Origin: Symbiodinium sp. CCMP2592
Taxonomy: Eukaryota > Sar > Dinophyceae > Suessiales > Symbiodiniaceae
DNA length: 64,000 nucleotides
Assembly (NCBI GenBank): GCA_905221615.1
Contig: CAJNDT010000313.1
Span: forward strand, 1,178,001-1,242,000
Direction: 5' to 3'
A program made the position numbers and the translations under genes. Below the pieces are notes generated by a model. It saw nothing but the letters and a program-made list of their open reading frames with translations. It made no database searches and was not told the DNA's origin. Of the stretch, positions 9,579 to 20,556 are shown piece by piece (the stretch's first letter is position 1; each line of letters opens with the position of its first letter).

Positions 9579-11326
9579 TCAAGCAGCTAGCACAGGCAGG
9601 GTGTTTCTGGCTTTGAACTTGTCCAGGACAAGCTGGGAAGAGTTTCCCGGAGTGTTGTGGCCGCCTTTGGCCCTTACCATGGCTGCAGTAGCTCCTCCGA
9701 AATCTTCATCTCAAAAGCACCAGATGTCCTTTGGACATGTAGGGCTCTGCGAAAGGTGCAGGAGGAGGTGAAGCTTCGGTTTAACTCGCCAGGCGATATT
9801 GTCACCAAAGTGATCCCTCAAAGACACATACTGCAAAGCAAACCTTCTGACCTCTCGCTCCATGAGGCTGGGGTCGTAGGGCTCGACATCCAGAGCAGCA
9901 TAGCATGCCAAAACCAAAGAGATGCAAGCCAAAACTACCGAATCCAGATCCCCTGAGCTGTCCAGAAACTTTCGGCACACAGCATCCAAAATAGGTATCA
10001 ACTTTCTGGTTTCTGCACCTTTGGCTTTGAGCTTTGGAGCTTTTCCAGCTTCCTTGCGATACATGGTCTCTGTCAATGTGGCCAGTCGATCGGATGCGAC
10101 ACCCTGGTTCTTGTACTCCTGCGAAATCTCTTTGTAGAGCTCCCCAGTTCGCTTGGTAATATTGGAAGCAGGCATCTTGCTTTGCAGGTGGTACAGAACA
10201 TTCCCAGCAGCATCTGCAGCACAACCCAAATCCATAATATGCAGCCAATCCAACCTGATGACCTTGAGACAAAAATTTGGAAACTGCCACACAGCACTCA
10301 TGAACCTGTGCTCCTCCCAGCACCTCATGATAAAGGTCTCCTGATCAAAATATTGATGTCTCCAGGAGGCCTGCAAATCCACCTCGTGCACTTTATCAGG
10401 TGTCATGGGACAAATCCAGCAGCAACCATTGTTTTCGTTGTGTGCAGGCAGGGAAAGGGTATCCTTGAAATTTTCCAGCCGCCCCTGATTTGTGCCAAAC
10501 ATGCAACTGGCAAATCTGACCCAGCTAGACGAAGACGTGCCTTGTCGACCCGTAAATCGAAGGGGCTGCCATCATGCCTTCGAGAAGGATACCTTCCAAG
10601 AGCCAGCTGCTCGAAACTCCACACCAAAACCTTCATGGCTGCATCCATGGTACACTTCTTGGCTTCAAACATCTTCTTCAGACAGAACAGCGGAACTCGA
10701 AGGCCAGGAATGGATGGGAAACTTAGAGCTATAACTTCCAAGCTTTGGGACCTGTCCCAATTGCAAGGCACCCCGTCATTCCAGAGCCCCAGTGGCAGAA
10801 TTGTCGCTGGATCTCTCGCTGGCTGGCACGACAAAGAAAACTTCTCAATCAGCTCAGCATCCTCTTGCAGCACATCCTGGCTCAGGATCCAGGCTGAGTC
10901 ACCAAATTCAAAAAGCTTCCCCAGAATTTCATGGGGAAGCAAAAACGGCAAGGAGACCTGGCGGTTCTCCTGCAGCTTGGGGTCATGCAGCTCTATGTCG
11001 GCATAGTAGCAGTCTGGCCAGTGGGACCCCTTCAACATTTTCCTTCTTAGGCTTCTGGCTGCATTCTTGTCTTGTGCAGCGGCCAAGTCGTCCACACCAC
11101 TGGCACCAGAAGATTGAGCATCCTTGAAAAGGGAAGCTGTCCTGGCAGCTGTGATCTGCCCAGACAAAAAAGCATCGGAAAGATTGGCCCGAAACCTTTT
11201 CATCTCAGGCACGTCTTCCTCATTGTAACCACGACTGTTCTTGGAGTACATGGCTTCACATGCAGCTCCAGAAATAAAACAAACTTCAGAAACTTGAGCA
11301 CCTATACCCTGCAACATATATTGCAC
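9579..11326 (-). pseudogene. Transposase-like protein, nonsense and frameshift mutated
   Basis: Reading right to left, the first frame (11326 to about 10470) contains LPLGLWNDGVPCNWDRSQSL. The second frame (about 10470 to 9711) contains RLDWLHIMDLG and RVKPKLHLLLHLSQ. A single-base indel in the A/T run at about 10466-10476 joins them: ACLAQIRGGWK continues as FKDTLSLPAHNENNGCCWIC. At 9711-9713 an in-frame TGA stands where the sequence then continues DEDFGGATAAMVRAKGG to a natural stop at 9579-9581, so the TGA looks like a nonsense change, plausibly CGA to TGA. The 'WNDG' and 'KPKxHLLLH' segments resemble Tnp2-like transposase proteins expanded in dinoflagellates (from memory). The start codon is not determined. 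Confidence 0.55.
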
Positions 11327-11559
11327 AGTAAGCTAGCACAGTTCTCGGCTGAAGTCTGCGAGCTGCTGCTGCGCTCGCCCTTTTGCATGCAAAGGGCCCT
11401 ATCTGCAGCTCGAGAAGATCGACCTTGGCTGCAAGCAGAAAACATTCAGCAAAAGCTTGAAAGACAATATGTGGTGCATGCTGTTCGCGGCTGCAAAGCA
11501 CTGTTTTGCCCCAAACAGGTACGGTTTGGGGTTCTCTCCTCAGGAAAAAGGTGGGCCGC

Positions 11560-12530
11560 GGTGGGTTGGATGGCTGGGCCGCGGCAAACTGGCTGGGCTC
11601 CCATTGGGCTCCCTTCATGGTTCCTTTCTGGGCTCCTGGGTTGGACGGGTGGGACGCGGCGAAGGACCTGGGCTCCCCTTCACTTCCCTTCATGTTTCCT
11701 TTCTGGGCTCCTGACTTGGACCGGTGGGCCGCGGCGAAGGACTTGGGCTCCCATTCACCTCCCTTCATGTTTCCTTTCTGGGCTCCTGGGTTGGACGGGT
11801 GGGCCGCGTTCACTTCCCTTCATGTTTCCTTTCTGGGCTCCTGGGTTGGACGGGTGGGCCGCAGCAAAGGACCTGGGCTTTATTGGCCTCCCTTCATGTT
11901 TCCTTTCTGGGCTCCTGGGTTGGACGGGTGGGCCGCGGCGAAGGACTGGGCTCCCATTCACTTCCCTTCATGTTTCCTTTCTGGGTTCCTGGGTTGGACG
12001 GGTGGGCCGCGGCAAAGGACCTGGACTTTATTGGCCTCCCTTCATGTTTCCTTTCTGGGCTCCTGGGTTGGATGGGTGGGCCGCGGCAAAGGACTTGGGC
12101 TCCCATTCAGTTCCCTTCAATTCTTTTTTGGGCTGGGTTGGACGGGTGGGCCGCCGCAAAGAACCTGGGCTATCATTGGGTTCCGTTCATGTTTCCTTCC
12201 TGGGCTCCTGGTTTGGACGGGTGGAAGGACCTGGGCTCCCATTGGGCTCCCTTCATGTTTCCTTTCTGGGCTGCTGGGTTGGACCTGCACTCCCGTTGGG
12301 CTCCCTTCATGTTTCCTTGCCCCGCGGCAATCCCGTTTACCTCCCTTTATGTTTCCGTTCTGGGCTCCTGGATTGGATGGGTGGGCCGCGGCAAAGGGAT
12401 TGGGCTGCCAATTGGGCTTCCTTCCTGTTTCCTTTCTGGGCTCCTGGGTTGGACGGGCGGGCCGCAGCAGAGGGCCTGAGCTCCCGCTGGGTTCCCTTAA
12501 TGTTTCCTTTTTGATCGCCTGGTCTGCCAC
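11560..12530. repeat. Minisatellite, about 75-bp unit, roughly 12 copies
   Basis: Tandem units built from CCCTTCATGTTTCCTTTCTG, GGCTCCTGGGTTGGACGGG and TGGGCCGCGGCAAAGGACCT, with occasional deletions that shorten some units. All three plus frames and some minus frames stay open for hundreds of codons because the unit lacks stops. I treat these as repeat artefacts. Confidence 0.9.
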
Positions 12531-15300
12531 AAACGTCTACAGCAGAGGCCAGGTATCCGGTATCCTGTCTTGCAAGGCAGCAATGCTGTAACAGTTGTGT
12601 GTTTTTCTGCGCGTGGTTTCTGCTGCAGCAAGATCCTGTGGACGACGTTGCGGAAAAATTGCCAATGGTTCCGTGTAAGGAAAATATTTGTTTGCGATGT
12701 AAGCTGACTCCTTCGCTTTTCTTTTTGCCCTGTTTGTGCGGCAAAGTTGCCCGTCTTTCCCGTGCGACATCCGACCGATCCGTATACTTATCCTTTTCGT
12801 GCTTCTTCCACGAACGTCTACAGCAGAGGCAAGGTATCCTGTCTTGCAAAACGGCAAAGTTGTGACACTAGCGGGAAACTTGCCGCAACATCCTGTCTTC
12901 GTTCGGTCTGTTCAAGAATCGTCACTGGTTCCGTGCAAAAGAAGATTTTCGTTCGCCTTAGAAGCCGACAAACCTCTTCGCACTTGTTTTTGCCAAGTTC
13001 GGCAAAGTTCCCAATTTGCTCCGTCCGACAGGCGACCGATCCGTATACCAACCTGCTTCGTGCTTATCATCTACAGCAAAAGTCAAGTATCCTGTTTTGC
13101 AAAGCAGCAATGTTGTAACAGTTAGTTGATCGAATACGACGTACCCTGTCCTTGTATAGGTAACATGTCTGACTGCGTAGCTTAATGTGCCAATGACATG
13201 ATCTTTGGCTCAAGTAATGAGAAAAGAGGTACGCTTGCAGCTTGTGTTCCTCTTCAGGCTGGGCTTCCCTTTTGGATTTCCTCGCCTTGCCCGGCGATCC
13301 TACCCCAGTATCGTTGTGCTGCTGTTGAGGGTCGGATTAACTCAGTTGCGGGAAAGTTGTGTGTGTGTGTGTGTTCTCCGTGCGTGGTTTCTGCGGAAGT
13401 AAGATCCTGTGGACGAAGTTCTTCGTTCGGTCTGTGGAAAAATTCGTCACTGGTTCCGTGTAAAGAACGATATGTATTGTGCCTTGTAAGCCGACACACC
13501 CCTGTGCGGTCTTCTTTTCGCCAAGTTTGCGCGGCAAAGTTCCCACTTTTCCCCGTGCGACAGCCAATCGATCCGTAAACCAACCTCTTTTGTGCTTCTT
13601 CCACAAACGTCTACAGCAGAGGCCAGGTATCCGGTATCCTGTCTCGCAAGGCAGCAATGTTGTAACAGTTGCGGGAAGGTTGTGTGTTCTTCCGTGCGTG
13701 GTTTCTGCGACAGCAAGATCCTGTGGACGACGTTCTTCGTTTTGTCTGCGGAAAAATCGTCAATGGTTCCGTGTAAAGGGGAACTTGTGTGTTTCTCCGT
13801 GCGTGGTTTCTGCGGCAGCAAGATCCTGTGGACGACGTTCTTCGTTTTGTCGGCGGAAAAAATCGTCAACGGTTTCGTGTAAAGAAGATTTTTGTTTGCG
13901 ATGTAAGCCGACAAACCCCTTTGCGTTTCTTTTTGCCAAGTTCGCGCGGCAAAGCTCCTACCTTTTCCCGTTTGGCAGCCAGCCGATCTGTATACCAACC
14001 TCTTTCGTGCTTCTTCCACAGACGTCTACAGCAGAGGCCACATCTCCTGTCTCGCAAAACGGCAATGTTGCGTGTTTTTCCCGTGCGTGGTTTCTGCGGC
14101 AGCAAGATCCTGTGGATCTTCGTTCGGTCTGCGGACAAAACCGTGAATGGTTCCGTGTAAAGAAAGATTTGTGTTTGCGATGTAAGCCGACAAACCCCTT
14201 TGCGTTTCTTTTTGCCAAGTTTGCGCGGCAAAGTTCCTACCTCTTCCCGTGTGGCAGCCAACCGATCTGTATACCAACTTGTTTTGCGCTTCTTCCACAA
14301 ACGTTTACGGCAGAGGCCACATATCCTGTCTTGCAAAAGCAACACGGCAATGTTGTGCGTGTTTTTTCCGTGCGTGGTTGCTGCGGCAGCAAGATCCTGT
14401 GGATCTTCGTTCGGTCTGCGGACAAAACCGTGAATGGTTCCGTGTAAAGAAAGATTTTTGTTTGCCTTGTAAGCCGACAAACCCATTTGCTCTTCTTTTC
14501 GCCAGAATTGCGCCGCAAAGTTCACACGTTTTGCCCGCGCGACAGCCAACCGATCCGTATACCAACCTGTTTTGCGCTTCTTCCACAAACGTTTACGGCA
14601 GAGGCCACATATCCTGTCTTGCAAAAACAACATGGCAATGTTGCGTGTGTTTTTTTCCGTGCGTGGTTTCTGCGGTAGCAAGATTCTATGGATCTTCGCT
14701 CGGTCTGCGGAAAAAGTCGTGAATGGTTCCGTGTAAAGAAAGATTTTTGCTTTGTGTTGTAAGCCGACGCACCCCTGTGCGCGTTTTTTTTCGCCAAACT
14801 TGCGCGGCAAAGTTCACACTTTTTTCCTGTGCGACAGCCAACCGATCCATATAGCAATCTCTGTTGTGCTTCTTCCTCCAATGTCTACAGCGGAGGCAAG
14901 GAATCCTGTTTTGCAAAACGGTTATGTTATGAAAATTGTGGAGAAGTTGCGTTTTTTCTTTGTGCGGTTCCTGCGGCAACAAAATCCTGTGGACAATGGT
15001 CTTCGTTCGGTCAGCAGAGAAACGTGAATGGTTCCGTGTTAAGAGAGCTTTTTGTTTACGTTGTAAGCCGACAAATCCCTTCCTACCTTTCTTCTTGCCA
15101 AACATGCACGGCAAAGTTCTCGTTTTCTTCCCGTCCGACAGCCAACCGAAGCGAACACCAAGCTCTTTTGCACTTCGTCCGCGAACGTTTGCAGCAGAGG
15201 CCAGGTATCCTGTTTTGCAAAGGCGGCAACAATGTGGCAGTTGCGGGAGACATGTGCATGTTTTCCGTGCATGGTGTTGAAGCAAGATCCTCTGAACGAT
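12531..15300. repeat. Diverged satellite array, about 280-300-bp unit, roughly 9-10 copies
   Basis: The landmark CAAACGTCTACAGCAGAGGC or variants recurs near 12530, 12809, 13070, 13604, 14019, 14297, 14585, 14875 and 15178. Each is followed by a G/C-rich segment with GTGCGTGGTTTCTGCGGCAG, AAGATCCTGTGGA and, later, GTAAGCCGACAAACCC. One interval (13070-13604) is longer and contains a non-repeat insert around 13130-13330. The array joins the 75-bp minisatellite directly at about 12530. Nothing is called between 15300 and 15573. Confidence 0.85.
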
Positions 15301-15573
15301 GCTCCCTGGACCTCCCAAAAACCTTCCCGCATGCTTGAGTACCACCACCCACTCTTCTTTCGCAGAAATATATCGCCCAATGCCTAATTCTTCTTCGCAA
15401 AATCTGCTGGCGAAGCCAGATTGGGATCCAACATATTCCAACCCGAACCGGTATGATTCGATGCATTCTGTTTGGGGTCTTCGCTGGTGTAATTTTTAAG
15501 TTCGCCTGCCGTGGATCGCCTCAATGCAGCAAAATGCTGCTTGCATGATATCCAGATCCATGCTCGATGGATC

Positions 15574-16706
15574 CTAGGCCTGCCAGCCCCTAACCTTCTT
15601 CAGCAACAACTTCACATTGTCAAGATGCTCATTGGCATTGCGATTCCACTGCTCCATGTCGGCTTTCTCGTTCTTGCAGGCTGCCTCGTCCATCGTGGGA
15701 AGCTTGCGATCCAGCAGGACCTGGATCTTTCGAAGATCATCCACAAACTTCTTCAGAGCATCCAGGGTAACCCGGACCTCCGGCGCTTTGCTAGCGAGGT
15801 TGGGGCAATTCTCGAGAGCAATGCATTCCGAGCTCAACTCTCCATGCTTGGCATCCAGGCTCTTGACTGCACTGTTGGCAACTTTGCTCAAGTTGCTCAG
15901 CTCGGTCCGCTCGGGGTGCTCCAACTTCACCTCACCCTTGCTGTTCTGCAGGCTTTTCGTCTCCTTCGCTGCTAGGCTAGCACTCATTTCGAAGGTGCCT
16001 GACTCGGTCGATCGGGTTGCATCTTTGCTTTCCACCAAGGTCCGGTAAAAGTACCGGCAGAGCTCGGGAATCTTGTGCTTCACCAGGTTCCTCTCGTGCC
16101 CCCAGAAATCCTCGGATTCCTGGAGCAAACCCTCCAGCAACTCCTTCTGCCTCTTCTCTGGGAAGTCGCTGATCTTGAGGCCATTCAAGTCAAAAATTCG
16201 CGACCTCAGCGGCATTGCAAAACAAAACATTAAAAACAAAATGACCAAGCAACCTATATAAAATAAAATCTAAGAGTCGCTGTCATCATGCCCTTGATAG
16301 AGACATCCTCCTCGGCTTCCTCCTTCACAACCTTCTTGGTGTACTGGCCCACCCACTTCAAGTCCTTAAGGCCATTCTTCTGGTAGGCAGCGATGAAGCC
16401 CTTTCGGTCCGAGTCGGCGATCTGCCGGTAGGCCTGGCACATGCAATACCCACAAAAAAAATGTAATGCATAGCAAATGGAGAATTGCAACCCTGCCTCC
16501 AGCACTTGCTGGGCTTCGCTCTGGCACTCCCCACTCTTGTTTCTCACGGGGTCGGCTTTGTACTTCACAAGATTCAGCATCCTCTGAATGCTGGCTTTCA
16601 TCTCCACCGGTGTGGGATCATCTCCAATCACCAAGGCACCGGACTTGGTCCTCTTAGCTTTCGGCTCCGTCTTCGGAGCAGCCTTGGCCTTATTCTTTGG
16701 GGCCAT
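15574..16706 (-). CDS. Three-exon gene, Lys-rich N-terminus and helical C-terminus, unknown function
   Basis: ATG at 16706 (MAPKNKAKAAPKTEPKAKR, a basic low-complexity start). Exon 1 is 16706-16497, exon 2 is 16433-16279 and exon 3 is 16204-15574. The intron 16434-16496 is GC-AG: ...VLE continues as AYRQIADSDRKGF. The intron 16205-16278 is GA-AG: ...GMMTA continues as SRIFDLNGLKISDF. Both acceptors are AG|G. Exon 3 encodes a charged, mostly helical segment (KELLEGLLQESEDFWGHERN, later VTLDALKKFVDDLRK), likely coiled coil, with the stop at 15574-15576. The joined frame is intact. I recall similar proteins as a multigene family in dinoflagellates, possibly linked to mobile elements, but no function is known to me. 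Confidence 0.6.
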
Positions 16707-16802
16707 GATGCCAAAAGGGCAACTGTACAAAAGGCTCCAGTAAACTATTTTTGATCTGGAGCCACAAAATCGAAAGTGTGTTTTGATGCATCTGTTTATC
16801 AT

Positions 16803-17340
16803 GCTGTGACAAAACGAAAATGCAGCATATCACTGTTGCACCTGTGGCCCGGACACATGGTATATCTGCAGCACATGCAGCAAGACACCTGAGGGTTTTG
16901 CTTTAGGGTTTCAAGCTTCAGGGTTAGAGGATTTGGGTTTCTGTAAGGGTTAGATCCAAAGTATATAGAGGTTCTACAAGGTAAGGGTGTATTTATGTAT
17001 GTCTAGATGTGTGTATATATATATAAGATGAAGTTATGATACTTATCCTTTGTATAAGGTTTTAGTATACATATATCTATCTATCTCTATATATATATAT
17101 ATATATATATTACATATATTTTATATATGAGGACTATATACGCCTTATACATGACGATATATTATATATACTTATAGATGACGATAAGTTCATGTAGAAG
17201 ATTGTCCTGAAACAACCCAGACCGTAGCCGCACAGCAGCAAGATCTTTGTATTGTAGGTTTCCTGGAGGCTGTGGCCTCCAGTTAAAAAGTTTAATAGTT
17301 TGGTACACAGCTTATAGTGTTTTATATATACAGCACTACG
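16803..17340. other. Degenerate TTTAGGG words, (TA)n, AT-rich intergenic
   Basis: TTTAGGGTTT and GGGTTAG words cluster at about 16890-17000 on the plus strand, opposite in orientation to the CCCTAAA array at 17480-17876. AT microsatellite lies at about 17025-17170. No coding frame. Confidence 0.6.
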
Positions 17341-17374
17341 TTTTCAACCGGTTGAAATTTCAACCGGTTGAAAA
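17341..17374. repeat. 34-bp perfect palindrome built on ACCGGT
   Basis: Two copies of TTTCAACCGGTTGAAA in tandem (sharing flanking T/A) make a self-complementary 34-bp block. Diverged half-copies (TTTCAACCGTTTGAAA and similar) follow at about 17411-17450. Confidence 0.9.
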
Positions 17375-17479
17375 GCCCACCCCAAAGCTGGATCAAAAGC
17401 ACAAGCTATTTTTCAACCGTTTGAAATTTCAACCCCTTTTCAACCCTTGCAACATTATAATAATTATATAACACTGATT

Positions 17480-17876
17480 GTAAACATTAAAGCTTCAACC
17501 TTGAACCCAAACTCTAAACCTCAACCCTTATGCCTTAAACCCTAAACTTTTTAAAACCGAAAACCAAAAACCCTAAACCCTAAAAGCTTCAACCCCTACA
17601 CCCCTGAACCCGGGCCCTCAAACCCTAAACCTAACCTTTAAACACTGGAACCCTAAACCCTAAAAGCACCAAACCCAAAACCCTTAACCCCTCAACCTGT
17701 AAACCCTGAAACCCTAAACCCCAAAAGCCTCTAACCCTAAACCCTTAACCCCTCAACCTGTAACCCTTAAACCCTAAACCCTAAAAACCTCTAACCCTAA
17801 ACCCTAACCCTGAACCCCTAAAACCCTGAACCTTTAAATCCTTAGACCCTAAACCCTGAAAGCCTTAAACCCTAAA
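17480..17876. repeat. Degenerate CCCTAAA telomere-type array
   Basis: Dense imperfect CCCTAAA/AACCCT units. CCCTAAA is the complement of the TTTAGGG telomere repeat used by plants and dinoflagellates. Units are heavily diverged (ACCCTGAA, ACCCTTAA), so this is an interstitial relic rather than a live chromosome end. The Copia element is inserted inside it; the array resumes at 26189. Confidence 0.8.
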
Positions 17877-18099
17877 TGTGAAGCCCTGTGGAAATCCTGC
17901 TGTTTATGACTACCGAATCCTTCAGTTTTGATGCTTTTGTTTGCACATCTGGCAAAGCACTGTAGTCCCTCTCCCTTCCGACCGCTCTGGAGGCAACTTC
18001 GCGAAGGCATTCTGTATCGAGCGAAAAGGCGATCGCCGTTCAGGCGGGCCGCAGTGTGTTTTGGGGTGACCCTCCCCTCGTAGTTTCTTTAGGTCGACA
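17877..18099 (+). repeat. 5' LTR of Copia element (223 bp)
   Basis: Starts TGTGAAGCCCTG and ends AGGTCGACA. It is collinear with 25987-26188 except for three substitutions and 21 extra bases near 18050-18070. The 21-bp length difference may be a deletion in the 3' copy. Confidence 0.93.
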
Positions 18100-18117
18100 T
18101 TGGTATAGTCCTTTAGC
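18100..18117 (+). other. Candidate primer-binding site
   Basis: TTGGTATAGTCCTTTAGC directly follows the 5' LTR. Its TGGTAT start resembles the initiator-tRNA-Met complementary PBS of many Copia elements, but the rest does not match it well, so the primer tRNA is uncertain. Confidence 0.4.
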
Positions 18118-18133
18118 AGCCTTGCGTAGTGCC

Positions 18134-19122
18134 ATGGCAACTCCGGATGTGGCGCCGGCTAGTTCGGATCATAGTGATGTTCGTGCAGCAGCAGAACCCC
18201 GAACTCAAAGTGCAGAGACCGTCGATGAGTTTGTGAAGAGCCCGGGCGATGATGATCAAGCGAAAGAGTGGGATTGGGAACACCACTCGTGGGGAGACTC
18301 AGGATGGCGAAGTGACGATCGCTGGGGCGGCCGTCAGTGGCGGGGATCCCAATCCTGGGATGATGGACGCTTCCGCGGCGACCGCGGAAGGCGAGCCAGC
18401 TGGGACAACAGCTGGGAAGGAGGCAGCACGGAAACCACGGCCTCCGTGCATGGCAGCTGGGGCTACCAAGGCCGCGACGATCATGAAGAAGAACCTCACG
18501 ATCCCTGGGCGGATGGTCGAGATAGTGCTCTCCGAGGTAGGGATTCTCGACTACGTCATAGGGAAGGAGCGTGGCCTGAGCACCCGCAGGACCGGCGTGA
18601 CTACGGCGACAACCAGGTGGTGTGGGCGCTGGCGGACCACAGACTGTGCGGTCCGACGATGCGGGCACGGACGTCGGGACAAGGTCCAATGGAAGGGCCT
18701 CCGAGAAATTGTGGGCAACTCGGCGAGGTCCTACCTGGCGAAGGCTCACGCAGCTTCCGCAGAGCCAGCAGGGATTGGTCCTGTATCGGCACCTCTCCGG
18801 CAAGGCATGGGTTGCGGCCGAGGAGCTCAGCGTCGACATGCTTGGACGCAGCGATGGCGTTCAGTACGTCCTCGGATGGTTGCGGGACCGCTACCTGGAC
18901 TTGGAGGTGACTCGCATTGGAAAAGCTTTTTCCGATATGTTCAGGAAGCTGAAGCGTCGTTCAGGACAATCGGTCAGGGATTACAATTCAGAATACGACC
19001 GTCTACATGCTCGCCTGCGTGAAACAGGTTGTCGACTTCCTGAAGAATGCGCTGCGTGGCTTTATGTCGACAGGCTGAACCTCGAGGAGAACGCCGAGCT
19101 CGCGTCGGTGGGCAACGAGTAA
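18134..19122 (+). pseudogene. Copia gag (N-terminal and capsid-like part)
   Basis: ATG at 18134 starts a Trp/Asp/Arg-rich N-terminal region (about 200 residues). Near 18750 sense moves to a second frame that encodes a capsid-like gag core: LVLYRHLSGKAWVAAEELSV, then RDRYLDLEV and KRRSGQSVRDYNSEYDRL, typical of UBN2/retrotransposon gag. That frame meets TAA at 19120-19122. Skipping one base (GAG-T-AAG) continues the protein as KLQKAAIIQDRG into the zinc-knuckle/protease frame. It is therefore either a frameshift mutation or a +1 recoding site exactly at the stop. Confidence 0.7.
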
Positions 19123-20380
19123 GCTCCAGAAGGCAGCGATCATTCAGGACCGCGGGCTTCGCAAGCCCTGGGAAGGAACCGGTGCAAAAGGGGCCCGACG
19201 ACCCTATACGGCACATGTGACGGACAACGCGGATGATGACTACGAGCTCAGTGGAGACGACCTCGAGAACTTGGACGACATCCCGGAGGAGGTCGCGGTC
19301 GCCTACGTCACCTACCAAAGTGCAAAGAATCGCTACCGCGACCAGGTGAGAAACCGCGGCTACCAAGGCCATGGGAACGCCGAGGCGGGCACCTCGGGCA
19401 ACACTGCCGGCAAGCAAGGGCGCGGAGATGAGTCCAGCGCCCGGGACGAGAAGATCCGCTTGATGAAGTCGCGCTCTTTCTGCTCGAGCTGTGGTAAAAA
19501 GGGCCACTGGCATAAAGATAAGGAGTGCCCCAACAACAACGGTGGAGCGTCCGCCGACGGCCCGAAGGACGTGAAGATGTGCAATATCATGCCTGCCCAG
19601 GTTCTTGCTCTTCGTCATGTTGGAGGCGGGGATCATCTTCTTGCCATTGCCGACACAGCCTGTGCGAGGACGGTTGCAGGGACTCAGTGGGTACAGGACT
19701 ACATGGACAAGTTGCCCCCTGATGCCCCTAAGCCGTGTCTTCTTCGAGAATGTGAAGCTTACAGGTTTGGAACCGGCAAGATAATGTATTCCTCCTTCTA
19801 TGTTGTCATCAGCTTCGTACTTGGGCAAAAGGTTGTTCGTCTTCGCACCTCAGTGATCAACGGCGATATTCCATTGTTGGTTTCCAGAACAGTCCTCAGC
19901 AAGCTAGGCATGATTTACGACATCGAGCAGGGCACCGCCGACTTCACAAAGGTCGGCTTGAGCGGATTTGAGTTGATGTCGACGGCTTCTGGCCACCCGG
20001 CCATTCCGATCATTCCAGTAGTCGTTGACGGCGGGAAAGATTCCGTCCTGCCTGTGGAGGAGCCCAGACTCGAGTCGCGTGAGCCATACACAGCGTTTGC
20101 CGTGGGTTTCAACAGTAGGGTTGAACACATGTACAACATCTACCACGACAAGAAGTTAGACCCTGCAGTGAAGAGCATGCTTACTCAATGCCGATTGCCT
20201 CGTGAAGCCTTCATGTCATGGTGGAAGCGTTGTCGTGTACCAGGTGACTTTTGGATTGAAACGGAATGTTCCTGGATAAGGATTCATCTTACTCCAAGGA
20301 GGTCCATGTTTAATCAATCCAGCTATGTGGGGGTCATCGGCTACTCTTCAGAAGCAGATGTTGTTGAGCAGCCTTGGTGA
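19121..20380 (+). CDS. Copia zinc knuckle and aspartic protease
   Basis: Continues gag in frame from the +1 shift at 19120. CSSCGKKGHWHKDKEC is a CCHC-type nucleic-acid-binding knuckle with two extra residues in the central spacing. A retroviral-type protease follows: IADTACARTVAGTQW supplies the DT(A/S) active-site triplet, and INGDIPLLVSRTVLSKLG matches the second half of the protease fold. The frame remains open to 20380, although the last part (after about 20180) may already be out of the true frame. Confidence 0.8.
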   Translation, partial: KLQKAAIIQDRGLRKPWEGTGAKGARRPYTAHVTDNADDDYELSGDDLENLDDIPEEVAVAYVTYQSAKNRYRDQVRNRGYQGHGNAEAGTSGNTAGKQGRGDESSARDEKIRLMKSRSFCSSCGKKGHWHKDKECPNNNGGASADGPKDVKMCNIMPAQVLALRHVGGGDHLLAIADTACARTVAGTQWVQDYMDKLPPDAPKPCLLRECEAYRFGTGKIMYSSFYVVISFVLGQKVVRLRTSVINGDIPLLVSRTVLSKLGMIYDIEQGTADFTKVGLSGFELMSTASGHPAIPIIPVVVDGGKDSVLPVEEPRLESREPYTAFAVGFNSRVEHMYNIYHDKKLDPAVKSMLTQCRLPREAFMSWWKRCRVPGDFWIETECSWIRIHLTPRRSMFNQSSYVGVIGYSSEADVVEQPW

Positions 20381-20556
20381 GATTAGGGTCACTGAAGCAG
20401 TTTGTTGCTCCTCTGAACGCTGGCTAGAAGATGTGATTGACACTTGGAGCCAGAGCGCAACGTCTGAATCAACTTTGCCGCTACTCTGGATCGGAAGAAC
20501 AGTCTTGAACAAGCGACCGCCGCCTTCGAATACCCTTTCGCCCTCGCCGCGCCTCC

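Noticed and set aside
11072..12591. Open frames of 250-480 codons in three plus frames and several minus frames
   Set aside because: The 75-bp minisatellite unit lacks stops in several frames. The translated repeats (WAPGLDGWAAAKDLG and similar) have no protein-like conservation pattern, and each frame is equally open.
12531..15300. CRISPR-like array
   Set aside because: Units are about 280-300 bp and diverged throughout, without short identical repeats separated by unique spacers.
12337..15466. Overlapping 100-320-codon frames on both strands
   Set aside because: Products of the 280-300-bp satellite. Frame openness is not conserved between units.
18159..18839. 226-codon minus-strand open frame in Copia gag
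   Set aside because: Antisense of the Trp/Asp/Arg-rich gag N-terminus; no motif and no splice context.
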